A stretch of DNA of 42,372 bases from NCBI GenBank assembly GCA_964466465.1, contig CAYXNJ010000018.1, forward strand, positions 1 to 42,372, read 5' to 3'. Below, in pieces: positions 24,181 to 31,757 of the stretch; positions within the stretch are counted from its first letter, which is position 1, and the number at the start of each line of letters is the position of its first letter. The position numbers and the translations under genes were made by a program. This DNA comes from Sulfurospirillum sp964466465 (GTDB lineage Bacteria > Campylobacterota > Campylobacteria > Campylobacterales > Sulfurospirillaceae). The notes beneath the pieces are model-generated. The model was not told the DNA's origin and did no database searches. It was given only the letters and a program-made list of their open reading frames with translations.

Positions 24181-24737
24181 TAGAACACCTCTAATACAGA
24201 GTAAACGGAGGTGGTTTTTTTAATGTCTAAATCGCCTTGTAAAAAGGTAAGATTGATAATAAAACACGCTTCAATACACTCTGCGCCTGCCTTATTGATG
24301 AGATTAACAGCAGCAGTAGCCGTTCCTCCTGTGGCGATAAGATCATCGATGAGTAGAACCTTTGGTTTTGATGATTGTACCGATGAAAAAGCATCAATAT
24401 GAATGCACACTTCATCGACACCGTACTCTAGGGAGTATTTTTCACTAATGGTTGTGTACGGGAGTTTGCCAGGTTTTCGTATAGGAACAAAACGTGTTTT
24501 AAGACGTGCCGCAAGTGCTGCACCAAAAATAAATCCACGGCTTTCAATACCTGCAATATAATCGATCTGCATGTTAGAATAACGCTCAGCCAAATGATCC
24601 ATTAAAAGTGTAAATGCTTTTGCATCGCCTAAAAGGGTTGTGATATCTTTGAATTTAATGCCTGGTTTTGGAAAATCTTCGATTTCGCGAATAGAATTTA
24701 AAAGATAGTTTTTATCAGCTTCACTTAAATGACTCAT
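24180..24737 (-). CDS. apt: Adenine phosphoribosyltransferase
   Basis: This 185-residue cytosolic purine-salvage enzyme converts adenine and PRPP to AMP. The PRPP-binding motif VLLIDDLIATGGTATAAVNL is near residue 130, and FPKPGIKFKDITTLL and YIAGIESRGFIFGAALA are the two other family landmarks. It is translationally coupled to trpB by TAATG and lies 67 nt after the coiled-coil gene. The position between rpiB and dedA is conserved in relatives. Confidence 0.93.
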   Translation of the reverse strand: MSHLSEADKNYLLNSIREIEDFPKPGIKFKDITTLLGDAKAFTLLMDHLAERYSNMQIDYIAGIESRGFIFGAALAARLKTRFVPIRKPGKLPYTTISEKYSLEYGVDEVCIHIDAFSSVQSSKPKVLLIDDLIATGGTATAAVNLINKAGAECIEACFIINLTFLQGDLDIKKTTSVYSVLEVF

Positions 24738-24804
24738 ACAATAACCTTTTTCATAATTTTATAGGTAAAGATAACGATCAAAAGGCGATAGGAAAATAGA
24801 TCCA

Positions 24805-25137
24805 TTATAAAAGCGCCTCGATCTTTCCTTCAAGCTCTTTAATATGCTGGCGGAGTTTGTCTCCTTCCATGCGGTATTGACTATTACGTGTACGGAGTGA
24901 TTTGAGGTCATTTTTGACCTTTTTGAGTTCGTCACTTAAAATATCAATATTGCCCAGTGAGCGTTGAAGCTGGACTTGATATTTACGAATGACAACCTCG
25001 GCATCATTGAGGGTTTGTTTGACGACAATATTACTGCGCTTCTCTTTGCGTAGAAGCGTTTTGAAGTAAAACACCATAATCAACAAGTAAATACAAGCGG
25101 AAAACAGTACCGTTGTTACAACCCATTCGAGTGCCAT
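24805..25137 (-). CDS. Single-span membrane protein with coiled coil
   Basis: This 110-residue protein has an N-terminal transmembrane helix (WVVTTVLFSACIYLLIMVFYF) followed by a long heptad-patterned charged helix (about residues 45-108, LGNIDILSDELKKVKNDL and later GDKLRQHIKELEGKIEALL). I cannot assign a function. A similar small membrane protein lies between rpiB and apt in Campylobacter jejuni. It starts 2 nt after the rpiB stop, so it is co-translated. Confidence 0.75.
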   Translation of the reverse strand: MALEWVVTTVLFSACIYLLIMVFYFKTLLRKEKRSNIVVKQTLNDAEVVIRKYQVQLQRSLGNIDILSDELKKVKNDLKSLRTRNSQYRMEGDKLRQHIKELEGKIEALL

Positions 25138-25139
25138 GG

Positions 25140-25568
25140 TTATAACTCTAATTTTTCAACACGTTCAGCGTGTCTGCCACCTTCAAATGAGGTAGCACAC
25201 CATGCTTTAAGCATAGACTCGATAACACCAAGTCCAACGATACGTTGACCAAAACAGAGTACATTAGCATCATTATGTGCACGTGCCATCTCTGCGGTGT
25301 AAGCGTCGTGACAAAGAGCAGCTCTAATGCCAACATGCTTGTTGGCTGCTAAACTCATACCGATACCTGACCCACAGATAAGAATACCTTGCGTTCCACT
25401 GTTTTTGAGAACTTCAAGGCAGAGTGCATGTGCGTAATCAGGATAATCAACGCGTTCATCATTAAACGGTCCAAGATCAATGACTTCATGCCCCATATGT
25501 TGGAGCATCACAATGACATCAGGTTTGATGGCAATGCCTGCATGATCGGTTGCTATAAAAAACTTCAA
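25140..25568 (-). CDS. rpiB: Ribose 5-phosphate isomerase B
   Basis: This 142-residue RpiB/LacAB-family enzyme interconverts ribose 5-phosphate and ribulose 5-phosphate in the pentose phosphate pathway. It has the N-terminal ATDHAGIAIK, the active-site cysteine region ILICGSGIGMSLAANKH and the C-terminal HDAYTAEMARAHNDANVLCFG. It is the first gene of the likely operon rpiB-hyp-apt-trpB-dedA-pepA, preceded by a terminator that isolates it from the M50 protease. Confidence 0.93.
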   Translation of the reverse strand: MKFFIATDHAGIAIKPDVIVMLQHMGHEVIDLGPFNDERVDYPDYAHALCLEVLKNSGTQGILICGSGIGMSLAANKHVGIRAALCHDAYTAEMARAHNDANVLCFGQRIVGLGVIESMLKAWCATSFEGGRHAERVEKLEL

Positions 25569-25628
25569 GGAAATGTCCTTTAATAAGGGAATAAGGACGA
25601 TTATAGCACAAGGATTATTATAAATTCC

Positions 25629-25655
25629 AAAAACAGACTTCCCTTAGGAAGTCTG
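25629..25655 (-). terminator. Intrinsic terminator after the M50 protease gene
   Basis: A 9-bp perfect stem (CAGACTTCC / GGAAGTCTG, 25634-25642 and 25647-25655) with a 4-nt loop is followed on the minus strand by TTTTT (25633-25629). It closes the folD-lepB-M50 transcript. Confidence 0.8.
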
Positions 25656-26309
25656 CTAATATAACCATCCGATAACGTAGCGAATAGGCATAAAAAAGTA
25701 GTGTGAAAGCGGTGTTGCGATGAAAAGAATTATGATGACCATACCGTAGCGTTCCATGGATTCATAGAGGCGAACCAATGAATGCCATCCCATAATCATA
25801 CCAAGGTACGTAAGAGCATGTGAGCCATCAAGCGGTGGAATAGGGTAGAGATTGAAAAGTCCTAAAACAACGTTGTAAACGAGTGATTGAATGAAGAAAA
25901 AGATGACAAAAGCCTCAAGGAAGCTATTTGCTTCTCTTAAATCGGGTAAAAAGCTCAAAATACCAGCACACACAAGTGCCAATGAAAAATTATAGGCAAT
26001 ACCCGCTAAAGAGACATGAATGGCTGCTTTATAGCCGCCGTTGCGAATGACCGTAGGAATGAAAATAGGCACGGGTTTTGCCCAACCAAACATAAACGGG
26101 GCACCGCTAAAAAAGAGCACCGCAGGTACGATGATTGTACCTACAAGATCAACATGCACAATAGGATTAATGCTAAGACGCCCTTGATATTTAGCCGTGT
26201 TGTCACCGTAACGATAGGCAACATAACCGTGCATGATCTCATGCCCAATAATCGCCATCATTAGGGCTAAAATGGTAGCAGAAATTTCAATGAATTTAAG
26301 TTCGTCCAT
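25656..26309 (-). CDS. Site-2-protease-like M50 zinc metallopeptidase
   Basis: This 217-residue polytopic membrane protease shows zinc motif IIGHEIMHGYVAYRYGD (HExxH) in the first part and NLYPIPPLDGSHALTYL (the NPDG-like Asp ligand) later. This is the short M50B form (Rip/YwhC type) with no PDZ domain, and its substrates are unknown. Its ATG overlaps the lepB stop (TAATG), placing two membrane-protein-processing enzymes in one coupled unit. Confidence 0.88.
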   Translation of the reverse strand: MDELKFIEISATILALMMAIIGHEIMHGYVAYRYGDNTAKYQGRLSINPIVHVDLVGTIIVPAVLFFSGAPFMFGWAKPVPIFIPTVIRNGGYKAAIHVSLAGIAYNFSLALVCAGILSFLPDLREANSFLEAFVIFFFIQSLVYNVVLGLFNLYPIPPLDGSHALTYLGMIMGWHSLVRLYESMERYGMVIIILFIATPLSHYFFMPIRYVIGWLY

Positions 26310-27199
26310 TAGAAAAAGCTCTCATCGTACTGCATAGTGTCAACAAAACGACCGATGCGGTTCCATCGTATTTTGTATTCGTCTGTTTTTCGCCATGTTT
26401 CAAGCTCACTCGCAGAGAGTAATTTTTCTTCTTCTAACCCTTTTTTCTCCCATGAAAAATAGATAAACCAAGGCTTACCAACAATCAGTTTATATGGAAC
26501 ACTGCCCCAGAAACGGCTGTCATTAGAGTGGTCACGGTTGTCACCCATCATAAAAAAATTATCTTTCTCTACTTTGGTATAAAAAGCATTAAAGCTATAG
26601 CCTGAAATGGCAGGGAGTTCCTGTACAAGGGCTGGTTTCATTGCAAGCTGATTTGCCCCTAAATGAAGCACCATTTGCTGAAAAAGATCGACAGAATCAT
26701 CGTATTGAATGCCATGAAATTTCTCTTTATAAGGGTTGTTGACCCATAGTTTTCCAGCAATCGTTTTGATTTTTTCTGCGGGATAATTTGCTTTGATGTA
26801 CTCATCGCCTTCGCTAAAGTGAATATAGAGGTTTTTTTCTTGGAACAAAATCTCATCGCCTTCTGTGGCAACACAGCGTTTGACGTAATGAACTTTTTCA
26901 TCTTTTGGATAACGAAATACAACAATATCACCACGCGCTGGTCTGCTCCCTTCTATCAGGTGACCATTACCGTTAAAGTCAGGAAATACAGGAATTTCAA
27001 GCCATGGAATATGCGGTGTTGCAATGCCATAAGAGAATTTTTTAACAAAAAGATGATCTCCCACAAGCAAGGTTCGTTTCATCGAACCACTCGGAATAAC
27101 AAACGCTTGAGCGACAAAAAAGATGACAAAAAGTACGATGACAAGAGTCCCTGTCCAACTGTTAGAAAAAATGTAAAAACGGTTTAGTAAATTTTTCAT
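26309..27199 (-). CDS. lepB: Signal peptidase I (LepB)
   Basis: This 296-residue inner-membrane serine protease removes signal peptides from exported proteins. An N-terminal anchor (WTGTLVIVLFVIFFVAQAFVI) is followed by IPSGSMKRTLLVGDHL (catalytic Ser), RYPKDEKVHYVKRCVA (catalytic Lys) and FMMGDNRDHSNDSRFWG. ATG 27199 (MKNLLNRFY) is preferred because it has an AGGACA ribosome site; the frame extends to 27307 inside folD's end. It lies 11 nt after folD. The order folD-lepB is also that of Campylobacter. Confidence 0.93.
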   Translation of the reverse strand: MKNLLNRFYIFSNSWTGTLVIVLFVIFFVAQAFVIPSGSMKRTLLVGDHLFVKKFSYGIATPHIPWLEIPVFPDFNGNGHLIEGSRPARGDIVVFRYPKDEKVHYVKRCVATEGDEILFQEKNLYIHFSEGDEYIKANYPAEKIKTIAGKLWVNNPYKEKFHGIQYDDSVDLFQQMVLHLGANQLAMKPALVQELPAISGYSFNAFYTKVEKDNFFMMGDNRDHSNDSRFWGSVPYKLIVGKPWFIYFSWEKKGLEEEKLLSASELETWRKTDEYKIRWNRIGRFVDTMQYDESFF

Positions 27200-27210
27200 G
27201 AATGTCCTAA

Positions 27211-28053
27211 TTATAAACGGTGTTTTGCAGCTTTGATGGTGTTTTCTAACAACATTGCGATGGTCATAGGTCCAACGCCTCCAGGAACAGGTGTAATGAA
27301 AGAACATTTTGGAGAAACACCTGCATAATCCACATCGCCAACAAGACGACCGTCTTCTGTTTTGTTGATACCAATATCAATCACAATAGCACCTTCTTTC
27401 ACCATATCTGCGGTGATAAGATCACGTTTGCCCACACCGACGATAACAAGATCTGCTTTTTGCGTATGGGCTTTAAGATCTTTTGTGAAAATATGGCAAA
27501 TGTCAACCGTTGCACCTGCGTTAAGAAGAAGATTCATCATCGGCTTTCCAACGATATTACTCGCACCCACCACACACGCATCGAGTCCTTTTGGATCAAT
27601 ATTGTAGTGTGCTAAAAGACGCATAACACCAAGCGGTGTACAAGGAACAAAACTATCAAGCCCTGCTACTAGGCGTCCGACATTAAAAGGATGAAAACCA
27701 TCGACATCTTTTTTAGGGTCTATCGCTTCAATAATTTTTGTTGTATCGATATGCTTCGGAAGTGGAAGTTGAACCAGTACACCATCGATGTTTGGGTTGT
27801 TATTGATCATCGAAATAGTTTCTAAAATTTTCTCTTGTGAAATGGTGGTTGGCATTTTGTGGATGATAGAGTAAATTCCTGCGGTATCACACGCTTTTTC
27901 TTTCATTTTAACGTAGGTTTGACTCGCCGCATCATCACCGACTAAAATAACAGCAAGACCTGGTGTAATGCCTTTTTCATTTAGCTTATCACTCTCTTTT
28001 TTGAGTTCAATTTTGATTTGATCTGACAGTGCTTTTCCATCGAGGATCTGCAT
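27211..28053 (-). CDS. folD: Methylene-THF dehydrogenase / cyclohydrolase (FolD)
   Basis: This 280-residue bifunctional cytosolic enzyme interconverts 5,10-methylene-, methenyl- and 10-formyl-tetrahydrofolate. It has the catalytic SQTYVKMKEKACDTAGI (Tyr, Lys), VDGFHPFNVGRLV and the nucleotide-binding VVGASNIVGKPMMNLL, ending with TPVPGGVGPMTIAMLLENT. It heads folD-lepB-M50 and diverges from the cytochrome c gene across a palindrome. Confidence 0.94.
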   Translation of the reverse strand: MQILDGKALSDQIKIELKKESDKLNEKGITPGLAVILVGDDAASQTYVKMKEKACDTAGIYSIIHKMPTTISQEKILETISMINNNPNIDGVLVQLPLPKHIDTTKIIEAIDPKKDVDGFHPFNVGRLVAGLDSFVPCTPLGVMRLLAHYNIDPKGLDACVVGASNIVGKPMMNLLLNAGATVDICHIFTKDLKAHTQKADLVIVGVGKRDLITADMVKEGAIVIDIGINKTEDGRLVGDVDYAGVSPKCSFITPVPGGVGPMTIAMLLENTIKAAKHRL

Positions 28054-28075
28054 TCAAACATCCTTTTAGTTCATT

Positions 28076-28092
28076 TTTGGTACTATACCAAA
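28076..28092. promoter_or_regulatory. Palindrome between divergent folD and cytochrome c genes
   Basis: TTTGGTA-CTA-TACCAAA is a perfect 17-bp inverted repeat 22 nt from the folD start and 31 nt from the cytochrome start. Its placement suggests a repressor or activator site acting on one or both genes. The regulator is unknown. Confidence 0.4.
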
Positions 28093-28123
28093 TTACGAAT
28101 AAAGAGAGGATAAAGCAGTTTTG

Positions 28124-28468
28124 ATGCGGTTTTTGCTTACGTGTAATGTATGTTTATTTGTGCTTTCAACTCCTCTTTGGAGCGAAGATTTTATAACCAA
28201 AATGGAATATGCGAAGATGCTGTATTCCAACCCAAGAGGCATTGGTTGCAATAAGTGCCATGGGGAAAAAGGAGAGGGGTCAATCATCTCTCAATACCCG
28301 CATAAAGGCAAGATGGTTGCACTTGAAGCCCCAAATATTACGAATGTGCCCAAAGAGCGTTTTTTTCAAGCCTTAACCTCTTCGCATAAAGTGATGCCAA
28401 CCTACTTTTTAACATGGCAAGAGATTGATAGTTTGTACTATTACGTCTCTAGCGAAGTGAAAAAGTAG
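28124..28468 (+). CDS. Small periplasmic c-type cytochrome
   Basis: This 114-residue protein begins MRFLLTCNVCLFVLSTPLWS, a signal peptide. It has one haem-binding motif GCNKCHGEKGEGS and a methionine downstream (SHKVMPTYFLTW) that can be the sixth ligand, as in class I cytochromes. It is an electron carrier of unknown partner in the periplasm. ATG 28124 is chosen over TTG 28121. From memory, a periplasmic protein gene also lies between folD and hemL in Campylobacter. A weak terminator follows. Confidence 0.82.
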   Translation: MRFLLTCNVCLFVLSTPLWSEDFITKMEYAKMLYSNPRGIGCNKCHGEKGEGSIISQYPHKGKMVALEAPNITNVPKERFFQALTSSHKVMPTYFLTWQEIDSLYYYVSSEVKK

Positions 28469-28486
28469 TTTGTTTAGAAACTTTTT
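28460..28486 (+). terminator. Weak terminator after the cytochrome c gene
   Basis: AAAAAGT (28460-28466) pairs with ACTTTTT (28480-28486) and includes part of the stop codon. The U-rich arm acts as the tail. Confidence 0.4.
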
Positions 28487-28496
28487 GTAAAATAAC

Positions 28497-28632
28497 AGAG
28501 TTCTTGTAAAATGTGTTTTTTAAGAGCGTGAAGCACCAAGGGTGCGTGGGCATTCTGCCGAAGAAAACTCAGTGTTAACGTAGCCTTTAGAGCTTTGCTT
28601 TAAAGGCGTATTAAGAGTTCTAAAAGAACTCT
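28497..28632 (+). repeat. Intergenic structured repeat, copy 2 (upstream of hemL)
   Basis: The element begins AGAGTTCTTGTAAAA (28497-28511) and ends in a hairpin AGAGTTCT/AGAACTCT (28614-28632) whose right end, read inward, matches the left end at 12 of 15 positions. Inside are small hairpins (GCACC/GGTGC, GGCA/TGCC) and the core TTAACGTAG (28575-28583) with stem GCCTTTAGAGC-TTT-GCTTTAAAGGC (28583-28607). The core and ends match the copy upstream of cheB in the same orientation relative to the downstream gene. Confidence 0.6.
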
Positions 28633-28663
28633 CATTAAATAATTCAGTGAAGGATTTGTGACA

Positions 28664-29950
28664 ATGCACTATGATAAAAGCATTAAAGCGTATGAAAAAG
28701 CACGAAGTGTTATTCCTGGTGGTGTTGATTCGCCTGTTCGTGCATTTAAAAGTGTCGGTGGAACGCCTCTTTTTATCAAAAAAGGTGAAGGTGCCTATCT
28801 TATCGATGTAGATGGCAATCATTATGTGGATTATGTTCAAAGCTGGGGTCCGTTGATTTTTGGGCATACCAATAAAACGATCGAAAAAGCAGTCATTAAA
28901 GCGGTGAAAAAAGGGCTTAGTTTTGGAGCACCGACAAAGGCTGAAACCAAACTTGCAACGCTTATCTGTTCTATTTTCCCCGATATGGATAAAGTACGTT
29001 TTGTGAGCAGTGGAACAGAGGCGGTCATGAGCGCGATTAGATTAGCACGTGGTTTTAGCGGTAAAGATGACATCATCAAATTTGAAGGGTGCTACCATGG
29101 TCATAGTGACTCACTTTTGGTGCAGGCAGGAAGTGGTGCAGTCACCTTTGGTAGTCCAAGTTCTCCTGGTGTACCAGCAGACTTGACAAAGCACACACTT
29201 TTAGCCAAATATAATGATATTAAAAGCGTTAAAAAATGTTTTGAAAACTCTAAAAATATCGCATGTATCATCATCGAACCAATTGCAGGCAATATGGGGT
29301 TTGTTCCCGCTGATCCGAAATTTTTAGAAGAGTTACGTGCTCTTTGTGATAAACATGGGACACTTTTGATTTTTGATGAAGTTATGAGTGGATTTCGAGC
29401 AAGCCTTAAAGGCGCTCAGGGTATCTACCAAACACTTCCTGATTTAGTAACATTTGGTAAAGTTATCGGTGGTGGTATGCCTGTAGGTGCGTTTGCAGGT
29501 CGAGCAGAAATCATGGATAAACTCTCTCCCGATGGTCCTGTGTATCAAGCAGGAACACTTAGCGGTAATCCTGTCGCGATGGCAGCAGGTTTGGCTTCAT
29601 TAGAACAAATTGTGGAAGAGTCTGATTTGTATGTAAGACTTGAGAAAAAAGCAAAAAGATTGGTTGAAGGGCTAAAAGAGGCTGCAAACGAAGCAGGCAT
29701 ACCGCTTCAAGTAGGCGCCATTGGTTCTATGTTTGGCTTTTTCTTTAATGACAAGCCTGTCAAAAACTTTGATGATGCCCTTAAGTCCGATACGACCCGT
29801 TTTGCAGCATTCCATCAGGGTATGCTTCGTGAAGGATTTTACTTTGCGTGTTCACAATTTGAAACAGGTTTTATTTGTGAAGCTATGAGCGATGAGATGA
29901 TTGAAGAGACCATCGAAGCAGCTCAAAAAGTCTTTAAAGAGATTGCATGA
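28664..29950 (+). CDS. hemL: Glutamate-1-semialdehyde 2,1-aminomutase
   Basis: This 428-residue PLP enzyme makes 5-aminolevulinate from glutamate-1-semialdehyde in the C5 route to haem. Motifs include VIPGGVDSPVRAFKSVGG, the phosphate-binding FVSSGTEAVMSAIRLAR, LIFDEVMSGFR and the PLP lysine in DLVTFGKVIGGGMPVGAF. ATG 28664 is preferred because GAAGGA (28649-28654) is 9 nt away, against 3 nt for GTG 28658. The stop overlaps the AtpZ-like gene (ATGA). Confidence 0.95.
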   Translation: MHYDKSIKAYEKARSVIPGGVDSPVRAFKSVGGTPLFIKKGEGAYLIDVDGNHYVDYVQSWGPLIFGHTNKTIEKAVIKAVKKGLSFGAPTKAETKLATLICSIFPDMDKVRFVSSGTEAVMSAIRLARGFSGKDDIIKFEGCYHGHSDSLLVQAGSGAVTFGSPSSPGVPADLTKHTLLAKYNDIKSVKKCFENSKNIACIIIEPIAGNMGFVPADPKFLEELRALCDKHGTLLIFDEVMSGFRASLKGAQGIYQTLPDLVTFGKVIGGGMPVGAFAGRAEIMDKLSPDGPVYQAGTLSGNPVAMAAGLASLEQIVEESDLYVRLEKKAKRLVEGLKEAANEAGIPLQVGAIGSMFGFFFNDKPVKNFDDALKSDTTRFAAFHQGMLREGFYFACSQFETGFICEAMSDEMIEETIEAAQKVFKEIA

Positions 29951-30237
29951 GCGATAAACCAAAATACGGTAAACTCATCGAAGGTGCAGAACAGCTCTCT
30001 TTAGGCATTTCCATTGTAGTAGCGATTCTTATTGGTATTGGACTTGGAATGCTGATGAGTGACTGGTTTAAGACACCATGGCTCTTATGGGTGGGTGTTT
30101 CATGGGGTGTTGGTGGTGCGATTCTGAACGTTTACAAAGCGTATAAGAAAAATGTGGCTTCACTGGATGAACTTAAAGATGATGTGCGATATAAAAAATA
30201 CCAACAACCAAAAGATGATGATGAAGACGACAAGTAG
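29947..30237 (+). CDS. AtpZ/AtpI-like membrane protein
   Basis: This 96-residue protein has two transmembrane helices (SLGISIVVAILIGIGLGMLM and PWLLWVGVSWGVGGAILNVY) and an acidic C-terminal tail ending in DDDEDDK. The pattern fits the AtpZ/AtpI family, small proteins implicated in ATP synthase assembly or magnesium/calcium handling. It is not beside an atp operon here; it is coupled to hemL by ATGA and overlaps the next gene. Confidence 0.7.
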   Translation: MSDKPKYGKLIEGAEQLSLGISIVVAILIGIGLGMLMSDWFKTPWLLWVGVSWGVGGAILNVYKAYKKNVASLDELKDDVRYKKYQQPKDDDEDDK

Positions 30238-30724
30238 GCTTTTTCGTTTTTATCTACTCGGTGATGTTCTTGTTATCGTGCTTTCACTTGTTCAAGGTGG
30301 TGATTGGTTACTCAATACGCAGCTGGCTTTTGTATGCTCATTATTGATTACATTTGCATCGTTTCGCTCTTATCATACCTTTGTTCAGCATCGTGTCGAT
30401 GCAGGACTGATACCTGATGATACATTCGATAAATACTATGAAGACGATAAAGAAGATGAAGATGGTGAACAAGAGAGCGCAACGCCTAGAGTCGCTAAAG
30501 TAGGCTTTAAACAGAGTTTTCAAAATCTTGCTTTAAGCTATAAAAGTGCCCTTTCACTGTATCGTATCGTCTCGTATGGCGTGCTGTTTTTAGCAGTACT
30601 TTTTTTAATTCGCCATGAGACATTGGATGCAATTGCGTTTTTTATAGGCTTAAGTGTGGTCCCACTCTCAAGCTTTTTATCTGTTTTGTTTGTGAAAAAG
30701 GGTTTAAATGAAACGAATGAGTAA
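30221..30724 (+). CDS. Four-helix integral membrane protein, unknown
   Basis: I do not recognise a family. The 167-residue product has four hydrophobic helices (FYLLGDVLVIVLSLV, LAFVCSLLITFASF, YGVLFLAVLFLI and AFFIGLSVVPLSSFLSVLF) and a strongly acidic loop (DDTFDKYYEDDKEDEDGE) between the pairs. The start is uncertain: ATG 30221 is the last of three consecutive ATG codons, has no clear ribosome site, and overlaps the preceding stop by 17 nt, implying coupled translation. A start at 30215 or 30218 would add one or two methionines. The 3' end overlaps mqnC by 17 nt. Confidence 0.65.
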   Translation: MKTTSRLFRFYLLGDVLVIVLSLVQGGDWLLNTQLAFVCSLLITFASFRSYHTFVQHRVDAGLIPDDTFDKYYEDDKEDEDGEQESATPRVAKVGFKQSFQNLALSYKSALSLYRIVSYGVLFLAVLFLIRHETLDAIAFFIGLSVVPLSSFLSVLFVKKGLNETNE

Positions 30725-31757
30725 TGAAGAAGCCTTACGTCTGATTCGTGAGGTTGACCTTAATACATTAGGTGAAATGGCGTTGAAGCGTAAAATGGAG
30801 CTTCATCCTGAAAATCTCACCACCTTTGTGGTCGATAGAAACATCAACTACACCAATGTCTGTTGGGTTGATTGTAAATTTTGTGCCTTTTACCGTCATC
30901 ATAAAGAAGATGAAGCCTATGTGCTTTCCTTTGAAGAGATTGGTCAAAAAATTGAAGAGCTGATTGAAATTGGTGGAACGCAGATTCTTTTTCAAGGCGG
31001 TGTGCATCCAAAGCTCAAAATCGAGTGGTATGAAGAGTTGGTAGAATGGATTAGTACCAATTATCCGAGCATTACGATTCATGGTTTTTCAGCCATCGAG
31101 ATTGATTATATCGCTAAAATCTCGAAGATTAGTTACCAAGAAGTACTCCTTCGCCTTCAAAAAAAAGGACTCTATAGCATCCCTGGTGCAGGGGCTGAGA
31201 TATTGAGTGACCGTGTTCGTGACATTATTGCCCCTAAAAAACTGGGCAGCGAAGAGTGGTTGGGAGTCCATAGAGCAGCCCATAAAATCGGCATGCGCTC
31301 AACCGCAACCATGATGTTTGGAACGCTAGAAACGGACGAAGAGATTATCGAGCATTGGGAAAAAATCAGAGAACTTCAAGATGAAACAGGTGGCTTTAGA
31401 GCGTTCATCATGTGGAGTTTCCAAAGTGATCATACCAAGCTCAAAGAAGAGCATCCTGAAATTAAAAAACAATCAGCCAATCGCTATCTTAGACTTTTAG
31501 CAGTAAGCCGTTTGTATCTTGATAATTTTAAAAATATTCAAAGTTCTTGGGTCACGCAAGGCAGTTACATCGGTCAACTAGCCCTTATGTTTGGTGCAAA
31601 TGATCTCGGTAGTACGATGATGGAAGAAAATGTGGTCAAGGCTGCAGGAGCGGCGAATAGAATGAATCAATCAGAGATGATAAAACTCATCAAAGACATT
31701 GGTTCCATTCCTGCCAAACGTGATACTTCGTACACGATTTTGGAGAAATTTGCATGA
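30708..31757 (+). CDS. mqnC: Cyclic dehypoxanthinyl futalosine synthase (MqnC), radical SAM
   Basis: This 349-residue radical-SAM enzyme of the futalosine route to menaquinone cyclises dehypoxanthine futalosine. The 4Fe-4S ligands are in NYTNVCWVDCKFCAFYRH (CxxxCxxC). GGTQILFQGGVHP and YSIPGAGAEILSDRVRD favour MqnC over the related MqnE, which has a different N-terminal signature. ATG 30708 is preceded by AAGGG at 5 nt. The M16-like gene starts inside its last codons (ATGA). The order mqnC-M16-recG is also that of Campylobacter jejuni, from memory. Confidence 0.88.
   Translation: MKRMSNEEALRLIREVDLNTLGEMALKRKMELHPENLTTFVVDRNINYTNVCWVDCKFCAFYRHHKEDEAYVLSFEEIGQKIEELIEIGGTQILFQGGVHPKLKIEWYEELVEWISTNYPSITIHGFSAIEIDYIAKISKISYQEVLLRLQKKGLYSIPGAGAEILSDRVRDIIAPKKLGSEEWLGVHRAAHKIGMRSTATMMFGTLETDEEIIEHWEKIRELQDETGGFRAFIMWSFQSDHTKLKEEHPEIKKQSANRYLRLLAVSRLYLDNFKNIQSSWVTQGSYIGQLALMFGANDLGSTMMEENVVKAAGAANRMNQSEMIKLIKDIGSIPAKRDTSYTILEKFA

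Noticed and set aside
28520..28867. Minus-strand ORF across the hemL leader
   Set aside because: It overlaps the strongly coding N-terminus of hemL and the structured repeat; its apparent similarity to peptides from the other repeat copies reflects the shared DNA repeat.
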